Below, piece by piece: positions 1 to 7,575 of a stretch of 45,828 nucleotides of DNA. This DNA comes from RPQK01 sp041946865 (lineage in GTDB: Bacteria > Acidobacteriota > UBA6911 > RPQK01). The translations under genes were made by a program, and so were the position numbers. The stretch lies in assembly GCA_041946865.1 (NCBI GenBank), contig JBHGBF010000024.1:1-45828 (forward strand). Direction: 5' to 3'. Each line of letters opens with the position of its first letter. Within the stretch, counting starts at the first letter, position 1. Below the pieces are notes generated by a model. It was not told the DNA's origin and ran no database searches. It saw nothing but the letters and a program-made list of their open reading frames with translations.

Positions 1-58
1 AAGCACCCGCCTCTCTCCTCGTTGCTGCCACACTCCCAACAAAAAACTGAGGGGTTAC

Positions 59-1258
59 TTAACCCTTTTCGAGCGCCTTGAAATCAAACTCCCCGGGTCG
101 GGAGAACACCTTGCCCGTGTCGTAGAACAGCACCATTTCAAGGAACTCGGCCGCATCCCAACGGTACTCCGCGGACATCAGCAGAAGATTCCGGTCCCGA
201 AAGCGGTATTCGGGAAATCCACGGATTGAATTGCTGCCGCCAAGCGACTCCATCCGGTAAAACGGGACCTCGCTGCCTGATGAAGGCCGGTCGAAGGACG
301 TCAAAAACCGCAAGGCCAAGGTGCGATAATCGGACCAGAGCGGAAGGTACTGCCTGGTTTCCGCTGAAATCCTCCGGAAGCCGTAGCGGTCACCTCCGCG
401 ATCGTCAAAATGTCCCAGCAACAGGCCGATCATTCCCCCTTTGTGAGCATCGCCTGGCTTGTCCCGGTAGTCGGCGAGAAGGCCGGTTTCCAAGTGCAGA
501 AAGTCAGGCGCGGCGGCAAGGCCCGGAGTCGAACCAGGGGTGAAAATGGCGCGTACGTCCGGCCTGCTCTCGTCGGTTCCCGGCTGGATGTTGATAGCCA
601 GCAATCCGCCCCGCACCGACCAGCCCAGCCACCTGTTGAACTGAATTCCCCCAACCCCCACGACCGAGAGACACCGGTAGAGGTAATCCGATACATTGTC
701 CCGACGCGAATCCGGTCCGATTCCGTAAAAATCCTCCTGGGGAAAATGATGAAAATTGACGTCCAGGAAGAGGGTTCTGCCCGGTTCTTTCCTCATGGGG
801 CCTTCGTTTAACTCGGTCGTTAAGCTGCGGCTGAGGGGTTGCAGCGTGAACGTCGTGTCCCTGCCGTTCTGCTCGCCGAATTTCACGCTGTAGTCTTGGT
901 ACCTGCGGGTGGAACCCTCCCCCTCAAGGGAGAGGTCGAGAGGCGTTTGGGCGATGTCGAAGAGCCCAAAACGAGCGCCAAATGACGGGCCGGAACCGCT
1001 GGTGACGGTCCCGACCGTCGGGCGGATTCCGGCAGGCGAAAAACTTGAGGCGGCCTTTTCCCCGTGCGCCAGTAACCTTTCCACCCAGCTCAGTTTCAGC
1101 GGGGTACTGGCTTTCTGTTTCTGAAGCCTGGCCTTTTTCCACAAATCGGCTCTCGTCGTGACAGCCGGAACGCGCGGTCCCTCCAGCTGCGCGAACGCCA
1201 GGCCGGTAGACAGGAACGCGAGCAAGAAGACGCCACGATGCTGACTGCCAAACCGCAT
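59..1258 (-). CDS. Omp85/BamA-family outer-membrane barrel protein, C-terminus apparently truncated
   Basis: A 399-residue exported protein with an N-terminal signal peptide ending near LAFAQ. The rest reads as alternating beta-strands of a bacterial surface antigen (D15/Omp85) barrel. The family's lid motif is visible near residues 335-360 (LGGSNSIRGFPEYRFRD), followed by the usual strand LLLMSAEYRW and then FYDTGKVF. Only a short stretch precedes the barrel, so this is more like an isolated Omp85 barrel than BamA with POTRA repeats. The frame stops at EKG just after the GKVF strand. Relatives usually continue through two or three more strands and end in an aromatic residue. I could not read that continuation in another frame of the remaining 58 bases. 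The gene is preceded by a sigma-54-type promoter and diverges from the gene at 1598. The family call is strong; function (lipid, porin or protein export) is unknown. Confidence 0.8.
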   Translation of the reverse strand: MRFGSQHRGVFLLAFLSTGLAFAQLEGPRVPAVTTRADLWKKARLQKQKASTPLKLSWVERLLAHGEKAASSFSPAGIRPTVGTVTSGSGPSFGARFGLFDIAQTPLDLSLEGEGSTRRYQDYSVKFGEQNGRDTTFTLQPLSRSLTTELNEGPMRKEPGRTLFLDVNFHHFPQEDFYGIGPDSRRDNVSDYLYRCLSVVGVGGIQFNRWLGWSVRGGLLAINIQPGTDESRPDVRAIFTPGSTPGLAAAPDFLHLETGLLADYRDKPGDAHKGGMIGLLLGHFDDRGGDRYGFRRISAETRQYLPLWSDYRTLALRFLTSFDRPSSGSEVPFYRMESLGGSNSIRGFPEYRFRDRNLLLMSAEYRWDAAEFLEMVLFYDTGKVFSRPGEFDFKALEKG

Positions 1259-1307
1259 AATCCTCTCTCAGGCGGCAGTCCAGGACTTGACTGCTTTCCC
1301 TTTGGCT

Positions 1308-1323
1308 AGCAACTCACAGGCCA
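1308..1323 (-). promoter_or_regulatory. Sigma-54-type -24/-12 promoter for the Omp85-like gene
   Basis: On the minus strand the sequence reads TGGCCTGTGAGTTGCT: GG, exactly ten bases, then GC, with the canonical TTGC at -12. The -12 GC is about 51 bases from the ATG at 1258. The match to TGGCAC-N5-TTGCW differs only in the last two bases of the -24 block. Confidence 0.68.
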
Positions 1324-1361
1324 GTCCAAGCGGTTAGAAAGACGTTGGATATGTGCGCCGG

Positions 1362-1377
1362 CGGGGAATTTTTCCCG
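1362..1377. promoter_or_regulatory. Candidate enhancer palindrome CGGGGAATTTTTCCCG
   Basis: A near-perfect palindrome lying about 40 bases upstream of the minus-strand -24/-12 element and about 175 bases upstream of the plus-strand one. It could serve both divergent promoters. Near-identical sites occur at 8380, 30425, 33412 and 38132, each upstream of a sigma-54-type promoter. Confidence 0.55.
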
Positions 1378-1552
1378 ATTTTCTCGGCTCTGACAGGCGC
1401 CAACGGATCACAGGGATCGGGAAAGGCCGGTTCGCAGGCATCCGGCTGGCTCTGGGGAACAGCCCTGCCCGATCCGTGTGATCCGAGTGATCGGTTGTCT
1501 CAAATTCCGTGCTTTGGGGGCTGTGCTTCTACAGGCGCCGGCGCTCGTCCCA

Positions 1553-1568
1553 TGGCACAGTGCTTGCA
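1553..1568 (+). promoter_or_regulatory. Sigma-54-type -24/-12 promoter for the 1598 operon
   Basis: TGGCACAGTGCTTGCA fits the consensus TGGCAC-N5-TTGCW throughout, with GG and GC separated by ten bases. The -12 GC is 31 bases upstream of the ATG at 1598, leaving room for a start site near 1579 and the GAGGAG ribosome-binding site at 1586-1591. Confidence 0.85.
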
Positions 1569-1597
1569 GGTGAAGCACCGGCCATGAGGAGTCAAAC

Positions 1598-2227
1598 ATG
1601 CAATTTAGCAAGATGCTGTTCTCGTTGATCGTTTGTCTGGCCCTCACGCTACTTGTCGGAATGGCGATTCGAGGCGCCGGGAACAAGGCCGAGAAGGCCA
1701 GCGACCCGGCCTTAGCCTCTTTCATCGAGAATACCAGAGTTTATGTGGAGCTTCGGCAAAAGATCGAGAAGGACCTTCCGTCCCTTAAGGATAAGGAAGA
1801 CGCTGAGTCGATCCGCGCCCACCAGCAGACGTTGCGCGTGAAGCTGGCGGCCGCGAGAAGCGGCGCGGGTCAGGGATCTCTGTTTACGCCTAAGGCGGCC
1901 AAGGCTTTGAAACAGATCATTCGCGCGGAAATGCTGGGACCAGGAGGAAACACGGCCCGAACAACCGTCCTCGAATCCAGCCCCAAAGACATCCCGTGTA
2001 CGGTCAATGGCGCCTACCCCTCGATGGAACCGGTTTCCACGGTTCCCCCGGAGCTGTTGCTCAGACTGCCCGAGCTACCCGATAATCTAGAGTACAGGTT
2101 TGTTCAGGGCACGCTGATTCTGCGGGATGCCAAAGCCAATATGATTCTGGACTGCCTGCCAAACGCCCTCCCGTCGCCAGCCCGAAGCAAAGCGAAGGGC
2201 TCGTCGACTCAGGACAAGACCGAGTAG
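1598..2227 (+). CDS. Exported protein of unknown function
   Basis: A 209-residue protein I do not recognise. Residues 1-28 form a signal peptide or membrane anchor (KMLFSLIVCLALTLLVGMAI). A charged, helix-prone middle follows (about residues 40-110, RQKIEKDLPSLKDKEDAESIRAH and on), then a Pro-rich C-terminal part with LPELPDNLEYRFVQGTLILRD and two cysteines, suggesting a small beta-rich periplasmic domain. The ATG is fixed by GAGGAG six bases upstream. It starts six bases before the phosphoesterase gene and shares its sigma-54-type promoter, so the two are probably co-transcribed. A periplasmic partner or accessory role for that enzyme is inference. Confidence 0.8.
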   Translation: MQFSKMLFSLIVCLALTLLVGMAIRGAGNKAEKASDPALASFIENTRVYVELRQKIEKDLPSLKDKEDAESIRAHQQTLRVKLAAARSGAGQGSLFTPKAAKALKQIIRAEMLGPGGNTARTTVLESSPKDIPCTVNGAYPSMEPVSTVPPELLLRLPELPDNLEYRFVQGTLILRDAKANMILDCLPNALPSPARSKAKGSSTQDKTE

Positions 2228-2233
2228 AAAACC

Positions 2234-3172
2234 ATGAGAAACCCGAGATTTTCTGTCCTTCTTCTTTTGAGCGTGATGGTCGTGAGCCCCGGCTCAAGGC
2301 TCACAGACCTGGTCGTGGCGCAAAGCGCTCCCGCCTGCGACATCCGCCTCCCCAACAAGGACGACGCGACCCGTTTCGCCGTGGCGGGTGATGCGGGGAC
2401 CGGAGGAAAGGAACAGAGGGAAGTGGCGCAGCAGATGGCGGCCTGCCACTCCGTGTTCCCCTTCGATTTCGTGATCATGCCGGGCGACAACCTTTACGGT
2501 TCCGAGAAACCCAAAGACTATCGCCGGAAGTTTGAGGAGCCGTATGCACCCCTGCTCCACGCTGGAGTGAAATTCTACGCGGCCCTGGGCAACCACGACA
2601 ACCCGGACCAGCGTTTTTATAAGAACTTTAATATGGGCGGCGAAAGGTACTATTCATTCGAGAAGGGGCCGATTCAGTTCTTCGCCCTGGACAGCACTTA
2701 CATGAGCCGCGAGCAGCTCGAATGGGCCGAGAACGAACTTAAAGCGTCCACGAAGCTGTGGAAGATCGCCTTCTTCCACCACCCGCTGTACTCCTCCGGC
2801 GGGAGGCACGGGCCTGATCTCGAGTTGCGGAAGGTGCTCGAGCCTCTGTTTGTGAGGTATGGTGTGGACGTGGTGATTGCTGGGCACGAGCACTTCTATG
2901 AGCGGCTCAAGCCGCAAAAGAATATCGTTTATTTCACTTCCGGGGCCGCGGGCAAACTGCGAAAGGGAGATGTGGAGAAGACCGATCTGACCGCGGCCTC
3001 ATTTGACCAGGACCGTTCCTTTATGCTCTTCGAGCTTGACGATGACACCCTGTATTTCCAGAGCATCAGCCGTTCCGGAAAGACAGTGGACTACGGAAGC
3101 CTGAAGGCCCGGGAAACGGTCCAGCCTGAGGTGGTGAGGAAGGATACCGGCTCCCCAAGTTCCGTGAAGTGA
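2234..3172 (+). CDS. Exported calcineurin-like metallophosphoesterase (purple acid phosphatase-like)
   Basis: A 312-residue secreted phosphoesterase. The signal peptide covers about residues 1-30. The whole metallophosphatase motif series follows: GDAG near residue 53, MPGDNLY near 85, ALGNHDNPD near 120, FFHHPLYSSGG near 180 and AGHEHFYERL near 217. These supply the Asp, Asn and His ligands of a two-metal centre. The GHEHFYER form and the order resemble tartrate-resistant/purple acid phosphatases, so the likely role is periplasmic hydrolysis of phosphomonoesters. The actual substrate is unknown. It follows the 1598 gene by six bases with a weak ribosome-binding site, suggesting translational coupling and shared sigma-54-type control. 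Confidence 0.9.
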   Translation: MRNPRFSVLLLLSVMVVSPGSRLTDLVVAQSAPACDIRLPNKDDATRFAVAGDAGTGGKEQREVAQQMAACHSVFPFDFVIMPGDNLYGSEKPKDYRRKFEEPYAPLLHAGVKFYAALGNHDNPDQRFYKNFNMGGERYYSFEKGPIQFFALDSTYMSREQLEWAENELKASTKLWKIAFFHHPLYSSGGRHGPDLELRKVLEPLFVRYGVDVVIAGHEHFYERLKPQKNIVYFTSGAAGKLRKGDVEKTDLTAASFDQDRSFMLFELDDDTLYFQSISRSGKTVDYGSLKARETVQPEVVRKDTGSPSSVK

Positions 3173-3218
3173 GGAGAAAATTCCTGATTCGCGTAGCGGG
3201 GGAAACGGCGGACTCGCC

Positions 3219-3330
3219 CGGTTGCCGGTTACCAGTCACCGGTTACAGGTGAAACGCTTCCAGTTGTAAACCTCGTCGTTGGTTCACCTCGCCCGGCATC
3301 AGGTTACTGGCGGTAACCGGTAACCGGCGG
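3219..3330. repeat. Intergenic GGTTACCGG/CCGGTAACC repeat cluster
   Basis: Two clusters (3219-3250 and 3299-3330) carry diverged copies of GGTTACCGG and its complement (GGTTGCCGGTTACC, CACCGGTTAC, GGTAACCGGTAACCGG). The same word family makes up a tight cluster at 31348-31400, so it is a dispersed short repeat. Confidence 0.6.
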
Positions 3331-3344
3331 GGTTTCCCGCCGGT
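3323..3344. terminator. GC-rich hairpin (9-bp stem, GTTT loop)
   Basis: ACCGGCGGG, loop GTTT, CCCGCCGGT is a perfect 9-bp stem about 150 bases after the phosphoesterase gene. There is no T-run, so it may be a terminator or an RNA-processing or repeat hairpin. Confidence 0.45.
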
Positions 3345-3425
3345 CAATGCCCAGTACGCCGATTGTGACGAACCAGCATCGTCCTCGGATCCATTCTACA
3401 GGTTAGAGAAAGGATCTGGAGTTAA

Positions 3426-3647
3426 ATGCGAACGACGTTAGTGCTCGGTGTCATCCTGATTATCCTGGGGGCGTTGGTCCTCGCCTATCAGGGCTTCACC
3501 TATACCAGCAAAGAGAAGGTGGCCGACATCGGTCCCATCGAGGCGACTGCCGAGAAGGAGGAGCGAGTCTCGATACCTCCGATTCTTGGCGGCGTCGCCT
3601 TAGCCGGCGGTGTGATTCTGGTCCTGATTGGAGCCAGGAAAAGGTAG
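3426..3647 (+). CDS. Small two-helix membrane protein (DUF3185-like)
   Basis: A 73-residue protein with two membrane helices: residues 4-22 (LVLGVILIILGALVLAYQG) and residues 51-69 (PPILGGVALAGGVILVLIGA). They are joined by a charged loop, TYTSKEKVADIGPIEATAEKEE. The hairpin layout and Gly-rich helices resemble DUF3185-type small membrane proteins, whose function is unknown. The ATG follows GGATCTGGAGTTAA, a usable ribosome-binding site. The gene stands alone: a hairpin-containing gap lies before it and a strong stem-loop after it. Confidence 0.75.
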   Translation: MRTTLVLGVILIILGALVLAYQGFTYTSKEKVADIGPIEATAEKEERVSIPPILGGVALAGGVILVLIGARKR

Positions 3648-3777
3648 CGGGCCCGTGAGAAGCCGCGACCCGAGGCGCCTCTGGCCCGAAAACTGCCCAA
3701 AGGCTTGGCACTCGGCGCTGCTGGTGAATGGTAGCGAGTCTGGCGGCTGGGGGCTTAGCCCGCAGCTGTCTCCTGCG

Positions 3778-3809
3778 CCCGGAGAGAGTTGCGCCTAACT
3801 CTCTCCGGG
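3778..3809. terminator. Strong 13-bp stem-loop downstream of the 3426 gene
   Basis: CCCGGAGAGAGTT, loop GCGCCT, AACTCTCTCCGGG is a perfect 13-bp stem 130 bases after the stop codon. There is no T-run, so termination is inferred from stability and position. Confidence 0.55.
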
Positions 3810-3816
3810 GCCTAGG

Positions 3817-3852
3817 GATGGCACGGCGTGACAAGGAACGGAGCGTGCCATC
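3817..3852. repeat. Inverted repeat with 9-bp arms
   Basis: GATGGCACG and CGTGCCATC flank an 18-base loop. It is REP-like in size, but I found no second copy in this window. Confidence 0.45.
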
Positions 3853-4172
3853 TATCAAGATCTTCTTCAGCAGATCCCGCCTGAACGGTCCTTTCCCAAA
3901 GCGAAATCGCCTTGGTCGAAGAACGCGTCGTGTCCGTTACCTGTGGTTTGACCGATCCGGACGACTTCGCCGTCCGGTCACGGCGTTCGACTGCGGAAGG
4001 GGCTGGCCGGTCCCTGACTGAGGCCGAGAATGAGCCTGCCAGATCCCAGTACAGCGAGTTATTGAAGAAGAAAAAGGCGAAAACGAATAAGACTGAAAGA
4101 CTTCGCGGAAGATTCCTGCGCAAAAGCGAAACGAGCCGAAAAACCAAAGCGCTCACGGGGCGCCATCCTAAC

Positions 4173-4203
4173 AAAAAAGGCCGCCTCTTCGGAAGCCTTT
4201 TTT
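4173..4203. terminator. Bidirectional intrinsic terminator
   Basis: AAAAAAGGC at 4173-4181 pairs with GCCTTTTTT at 4195-4203 around a 13-base loop. This gives a GC core with a T-run on either strand. Confidence 0.6.
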
Positions 4204-4219
4204 GCGCCGTCTCGTAATG

Positions 4220-4350
4220 CCTCAGTTCTGTTTGTAGTGCCGCCTTTAGGCGGCCTTTAGGCAGGCTTTGTTGAACCGTGACCGCTCTCAATGGTCGGCC
4301 GCGATTCGAAAAAGCCCGCCCAAAAGGTGGCACTACAAGCAAGACTGAGG
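4220..4350. repeat. 131-bp element with terminal inverted repeats (MITE-like)
   Basis: The first 26 bases (starting CCTCAGTTCTGTTTGTAGTG) match the reverse complement of the last 26 bases (4325-4350) at 22 of 26 positions. Similarity continues inward through the GCC(G/A)CCTTT segment. The interior has no coding capacity. A partial copy of one end lies at 5679-5711. This is the layout of a non-autonomous miniature element, but no transposase or clear target duplication is visible. Confidence 0.55.
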
Positions 4351-4412
4351 GATTGCGCCGGCTCGTCCACAGGCCACTTGCCTGGAGCGCTGTGATTTGC
4401 GATCTTTGACGT

Positions 4413-5615
4413 GTGACTACTACACCGGTTGATCTTGAACGACTGGCCGAAGAAGCCCGGCGGAGCGGCCTCAGCCTCCCTCGTCGAGTGGTTTTCGGCA
4501 ACGGGAAGATGGCCGAGCTGCCTCAGTTGCTCCGCTCAATACCGGACAGCCAACGGGTCTTCCTGGTGCTTGGTGGGGTTCATCCGGAGAAGACGGGGCT
4601 GCGACACAGGATTGAATCCTCGCTGACAGCCGCCGGCTTTCGGCCGTGCGGGCGGTTTCAGGTGCCGGGAGAACCATCGACGGAGATGGTAGACCAGGCC
4701 GCTGCAGCCTGCCGGAAGTGCGAAGCGGGAATCGTGGTGGCCTGCGGGGGCGGGAGCGTCATCGATTGCGGCAAAGCCGTCGCCGCCATGGCCACCAATC
4801 CGGGCAGTGTCCGGAACTATCTGGAAGGCGTAGGGCAAGAGACCCTCTCTCGGCGTCCGCTGCCCGTCGTCGCCCTTCCGACCACGGCGGGCACGGGATC
4901 GGAGGCGACCCGTAATGCAGTGCTGTCGGTCCCCGATCTCGGAATGAAACGTAGCCTGCGCCATCCGGACCTGATCCCCGAACTGGTGATATTGGACCCG
5001 GAATTGACGTGGACTTCTCCTCCCTCCGTGACCGCGGCGAGCGGCATGGACGCGCTGACACAGCTCATCGAGTCCTGTGCGTCGGTCAAACGACGCCCGC
5101 AGACCACCGAGCTTGCCTTGCAGGGCTTGCCGCCGATTCGAGTCGCTCTGGCCACCTGTTATCGCAAGCCCGAAGCCGCCGCCGAGCGCGCGGCAATGTC
5201 TGCGTCGGCTTTCCTGAGCGGCGTCTGCCTGGCAAATTCGGGCCTCGGGCTCGTGCACGGTATCGCGTCGGGTCTTGGGGCTTCGAAAGATCTAGCTCAC
5301 GGCTTCATCTGCGCGGTTTTTTTGCCCCACGTCTTGCGCTTTAACCAGGCCGCGGCGGAACCGCAGCTGAGGGAGAGCCTGGCTGCTTTCCTCAACGAAC
5401 CTCCCGGGCCGTCGTCGGTCGAGCGAGGGATTGCCGCTATCGAGGAGCTGAAAGAGACCCTGGCCCTTCCTCGTGACCTGCGATTTCTCCGCTTGTCCCG
5501 AGGCGAGGTCGAGGAGGTCGCCGCCAAATCGATGGGCAGCAGCATGTCGGGTAACCCCGTTCCCATGACAGTGGAAGCGGTCGTCGATTTCCTTGCCCCG
5601 CTGGCGGGCTGCTGA
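4413..5615 (+). CDS. Iron-containing (group III) alcohol dehydrogenase family protein
   Basis: A 400-residue protein at full family length. The NAD(P)-binding signature CGGGSVIDCGKAVA lies at residues 111-124, followed by ALPTTAGTGSEAT at 154-166. The metal-site segments are GMDALTQLIES (Asp213), GLVHGIASGLG (His282) and DLAHGFICAVFLPH (His296). These have the family spacing, but the usual second ligand, His in DALTH, is Gln217. Such Gln variants exist in the family, so the enzyme is probably active but may bind a different metal or bind it less tightly. Likely reaction: NAD(P)-dependent interconversion of an alcohol and an aldehyde or ketone in the cytoplasm; substrate unknown. GTG start at 4413 with no clear ribosome-binding site, so the start is uncertain by a few codons. 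It stands alone, flanked by repeats. Confidence 0.85.
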   Translation: MTTTPVDLERLAEEARRSGLSLPRRVVFGNGKMAELPQLLRSIPDSQRVFLVLGGVHPEKTGLRHRIESSLTAAGFRPCGRFQVPGEPSTEMVDQAAAACRKCEAGIVVACGGGSVIDCGKAVAAMATNPGSVRNYLEGVGQETLSRRPLPVVALPTTAGTGSEATRNAVLSVPDLGMKRSLRHPDLIPELVILDPELTWTSPPSVTAASGMDALTQLIESCASVKRRPQTTELALQGLPPIRVALATCYRKPEAAAERAAMSASAFLSGVCLANSGLGLVHGIASGLGASKDLAHGFICAVFLPHVLRFNQAAAEPQLRESLAAFLNEPPGPSSVERGIAAIEELKETLALPRDLRFLRLSRGEVEEVAAKSMGSSMSGNPVPMTVEAVVDFLAPLAGC

Positions 5616-5678
5616 GATCTGGTCCATTGCCGCTTTCAACAGTCTCGCCGCGGGGGGAGAAATCTCCCACCCTTAATA

Positions 5679-5711
5679 CCTCAGTCTTGTTTGTAGTGCC
5701 GCCTTTAGGCG
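5679..5711 (+). repeat. Solo copy of the 4220-4350 element end
   Basis: CCTCAGTCTTGTTTGTAGTG and the following GCCGCCTTTAGGCG match the left end of the 4220 element closely. The only differences are a swapped TC/CT pair near position 8. No inverted partner lies within the following 120 bases. Confidence 0.55.
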
Positions 5712-5781
5712 CAACAAGAGGCATTACTCCCACCTTTTCAACACTTGCGCTGGCGGACGCCGGCTCCGTCACAAAAATACC

Positions 5782-5810
5782 TTGACTTCCCTTGCTCCGG
5801 TGGAAAAAAT
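5782..5810 (+). promoter_or_regulatory. Possible sigma-70-type promoter for the FN3 protein
   Basis: TTGACT, a 17-base spacer, then AAAAAT, ending 23 bases before the chosen ATG at 5834. The -10 is weak, so this is tentative. Confidence 0.35.
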
Positions 5811-5833
5811 ACGCCCGTCCAGCGAGGTGTTTT

Positions 5834-7498
5834 ATGTTTTACCCGTTTTGGCGCATTCTTGCACTTTTAGTCCTTTTTGTTTTCTCTAGTCTTTCACCCG
5901 TCCTGGCAGGCCAACCGTTCGTGAAAATCGGATGGGACCCGAATCCGGAAGTACGCGTGTCGGGATACAACGTTTATCGATCAACCGGAGCAAGCGAGCC
6001 CATCCTGCTCAATCCGGCGGCCCTGGTCGGCGAAGCCCGCTTCGTGGACCGGACGGTCGAAAAGGGGGTTACTTATACCTATGTTGTCACGGCAGTAGAC
6101 TTTGAGGGCCTGGAGAGCGTTTTTTCCGACCCCTTGACAGTCAAGGTCGAGGAGAACCGCGTTCCGGCTCCGCAAACAGTCTTCCTGCCGGCCTCCCTGG
6201 CCACCGATCAACCAGCTTTTCAAAACACGTTTGTCGGCTTGGGATTGCTCAACCTGGGCGATGTTCCCGATCAGGCCAGCCTGATCGGCATCGACGACCG
6301 GGGATCGCAGACCGGTTACCGCACGGTTGCGGGCCTAATGCCGCACGGCAAAGCTTCGGAGCTGCCTGATCAGATTCCGGACCTGCCTGCCTCGACCACC
6401 GTAATGCTCGGGCAGTCAAGCTCAGACGTCCATCCGTTTTTCCTGGCCGGGACCAAAGACCTCAAGTCCTTTGAAGGAATTACTGAGAAGCTTGAGCCGT
6501 CCCGGACTCTTTATTTCCCGATCTCCCTCTCCCAGACCGGCGCTGCCTCTCTCGCTCTTTTCAACCCGGAGCAGAAGGACGCTAGGATCGAGGTCACGGC
6601 CTGGAGCCAGAATGGATCAAACCAGGCCAAGACGACCCTGGTACTGCCGCCCCTGGGTTCCTTTCAGGGAGTGCTCCCTCAGCTCTTCGGCCCGGACTTC
6701 GCGCTGGAGAAGGGATATGTGGTGGCTTCGTCCGACCAACCGGTCGAAGGCTACGAGATAAGCGCGTTTGATTCTCAAAGCTTGTCGGGGCTTCCCGGAG
6801 AGCCGGCCTGCCGCGGTCGACGGCTGTCACTGCCTCACTTTTTCTTTGATGATAGCGGCGGGGATACCGAAATCCAGATAATCAACGTCGATCCGGGTGA
6901 AATACGGCTTGAATTTACAGCGCACCTGGATGGTGTTGCTGAACCCGAGGTTCGCAGCCTCAGGCTCGGTCCTCAGGCAGCGACCGTGATCAGCATGCGA
7001 GCGCTGCTCGGACGAGAAGGAATTCCGGGAGTGGTTACGGGAAACGTGGAGTTGACCGCCACGGGACGGGACGGAGCTGAAGCGATTTACGCAAAGGTGG
7101 TGGCCCAAGCAGCGTTCATCGGGAACGGCGGTCGAGCGCGCGCCGTGGCGCCGCTTCGCGGCCAGGGGGCGGAGAGGTGGATTTTCCCTGCCGTTCTCCA
7201 ACAGCGCGACGCCGGCTTCTGTACGGGTCTGGTGCTCGTGAATCCGAGAAACGAGAGTCTCGCTCTCACCCTGCGTGCAGTGGATGACCAGGGTCACGCA
7301 ATCGCGGAGCGAACGCTCGAAGTTCCCGCGGGGCAGCGCCTGGTAGGACAACTGGACAGCGAGGTCTATTTCGGCCCAGGGTTTGCCCAGCTGGGTGGCC
7401 ACCTGGAAGTCACGGCGGATCTGTCATTCATGGCCCTGGCCTTTTTCGGCGATCAATGGGTGGAGTTCCTGAGCCACATCGGGCCGGTGCTGCGCTAA
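5834..7498 (+). CDS. Large exported protein with an N-terminal fibronectin type III domain
   Basis: From the ATG at 5834, chosen because GCGAGGTG precedes it and a signal peptide follows directly (LALLVLFVFSSLSPVLAG), the protein has 554 residues. Residues 25-105 read as a fibronectin type III fold (VKIGWDPNPEVRVSGYNVYRS ... YVVTAVDFEGLESVFS). The remaining roughly 440 residues look like repeated beta-sandwich modules, each with an LVLVNP- or LALFNP-type strand followed by an 'evtawsqnG'-like stretch and an alanine/glycine-rich turn (near 230, 365 and 470). This pattern is typical of secreted acidobacterial adhesin-like proteins, but no catalytic motif is visible. It has no operon partner; a 10-bp terminator hairpin follows. 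An extracellular or outer-membrane-associated binding role is inference. Confidence 0.8.
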   Translation: MFYPFWRILALLVLFVFSSLSPVLAGQPFVKIGWDPNPEVRVSGYNVYRSTGASEPILLNPAALVGEARFVDRTVEKGVTYTYVVTAVDFEGLESVFSDPLTVKVEENRVPAPQTVFLPASLATDQPAFQNTFVGLGLLNLGDVPDQASLIGIDDRGSQTGYRTVAGLMPHGKASELPDQIPDLPASTTVMLGQSSSDVHPFFLAGTKDLKSFEGITEKLEPSRTLYFPISLSQTGAASLALFNPEQKDARIEVTAWSQNGSNQAKTTLVLPPLGSFQGVLPQLFGPDFALEKGYVVASSDQPVEGYEISAFDSQSLSGLPGEPACRGRRLSLPHFFFDDSGGDTEIQIINVDPGEIRLEFTAHLDGVAEPEVRSLRLGPQAATVISMRALLGREGIPGVVTGNVELTATGRDGAEAIYAKVVAQAAFIGNGGRARAVAPLRGQGAERWIFPAVLQQRDAGFCTGLVLVNPRNESLALTLRAVDDQGHAIAERTLEVPAGQRLVGQLDSEVYFGPGFAQLGGHLEVTADLSFMALAFFGDQWVEFLSHIGPVLR

Positions 7499-7528
7499 AA
7501 GAACGGGGGAGACGGAGGGGAGTGGAGA

Positions 7529-7553
7529 AGAGGGCCGTGTCTGACGGCCCTCT
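7529..7553. terminator. Shared terminator hairpin between convergent genes
   Basis: AGAGGGCCGT, loop GTCTG, ACGGCCCTCT is a perfect 10-bp stem midway between the convergent genes ending at 7498 and 7576. Confidence 0.7.
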
Positions 7554-7575
7554 CAAGGTGAGGAGAAAGGGACGG

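Larger units (their letters stand above)
1259..1597. other. Divergent intergenic region with two sigma-54-type promoters
   Basis: This 339-base gap separates the minus-strand barrel gene from the plus-strand gene at 1598. It holds a -24/-12 element on each strand and one GGGAA...TTCCC palindrome between them, all listed separately. I see no other gene in it. Confidence 0.6.
3648..4412. other. Hairpin- and repeat-rich intergenic gap
   Basis: This 765-base gap holds no convincing gene; the open frames in it have random-looking composition. It carries at least four structured elements, listed separately: a 13-bp stem-loop, a 9-bp inverted repeat with an 18-base loop, a bidirectional terminator and a 131-base element with terminal inverted repeats. 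Confidence 0.65.

Noticed and set aside
3812..4501. 229-codon minus-strand frame covering the hairpin-rich gap
   Set aside because: Arg/Ser-rich, crosses the terminator and the inverted-repeat element, and overlaps the ADH start.
5655..5668. GGGAGAAATCTCCC palindrome after the ADH gene, similar to the enhancer sites
   Set aside because: No -24/-12 element downstream within range, and the half-site differs (GGGAGA); more likely part of a terminator or chance.
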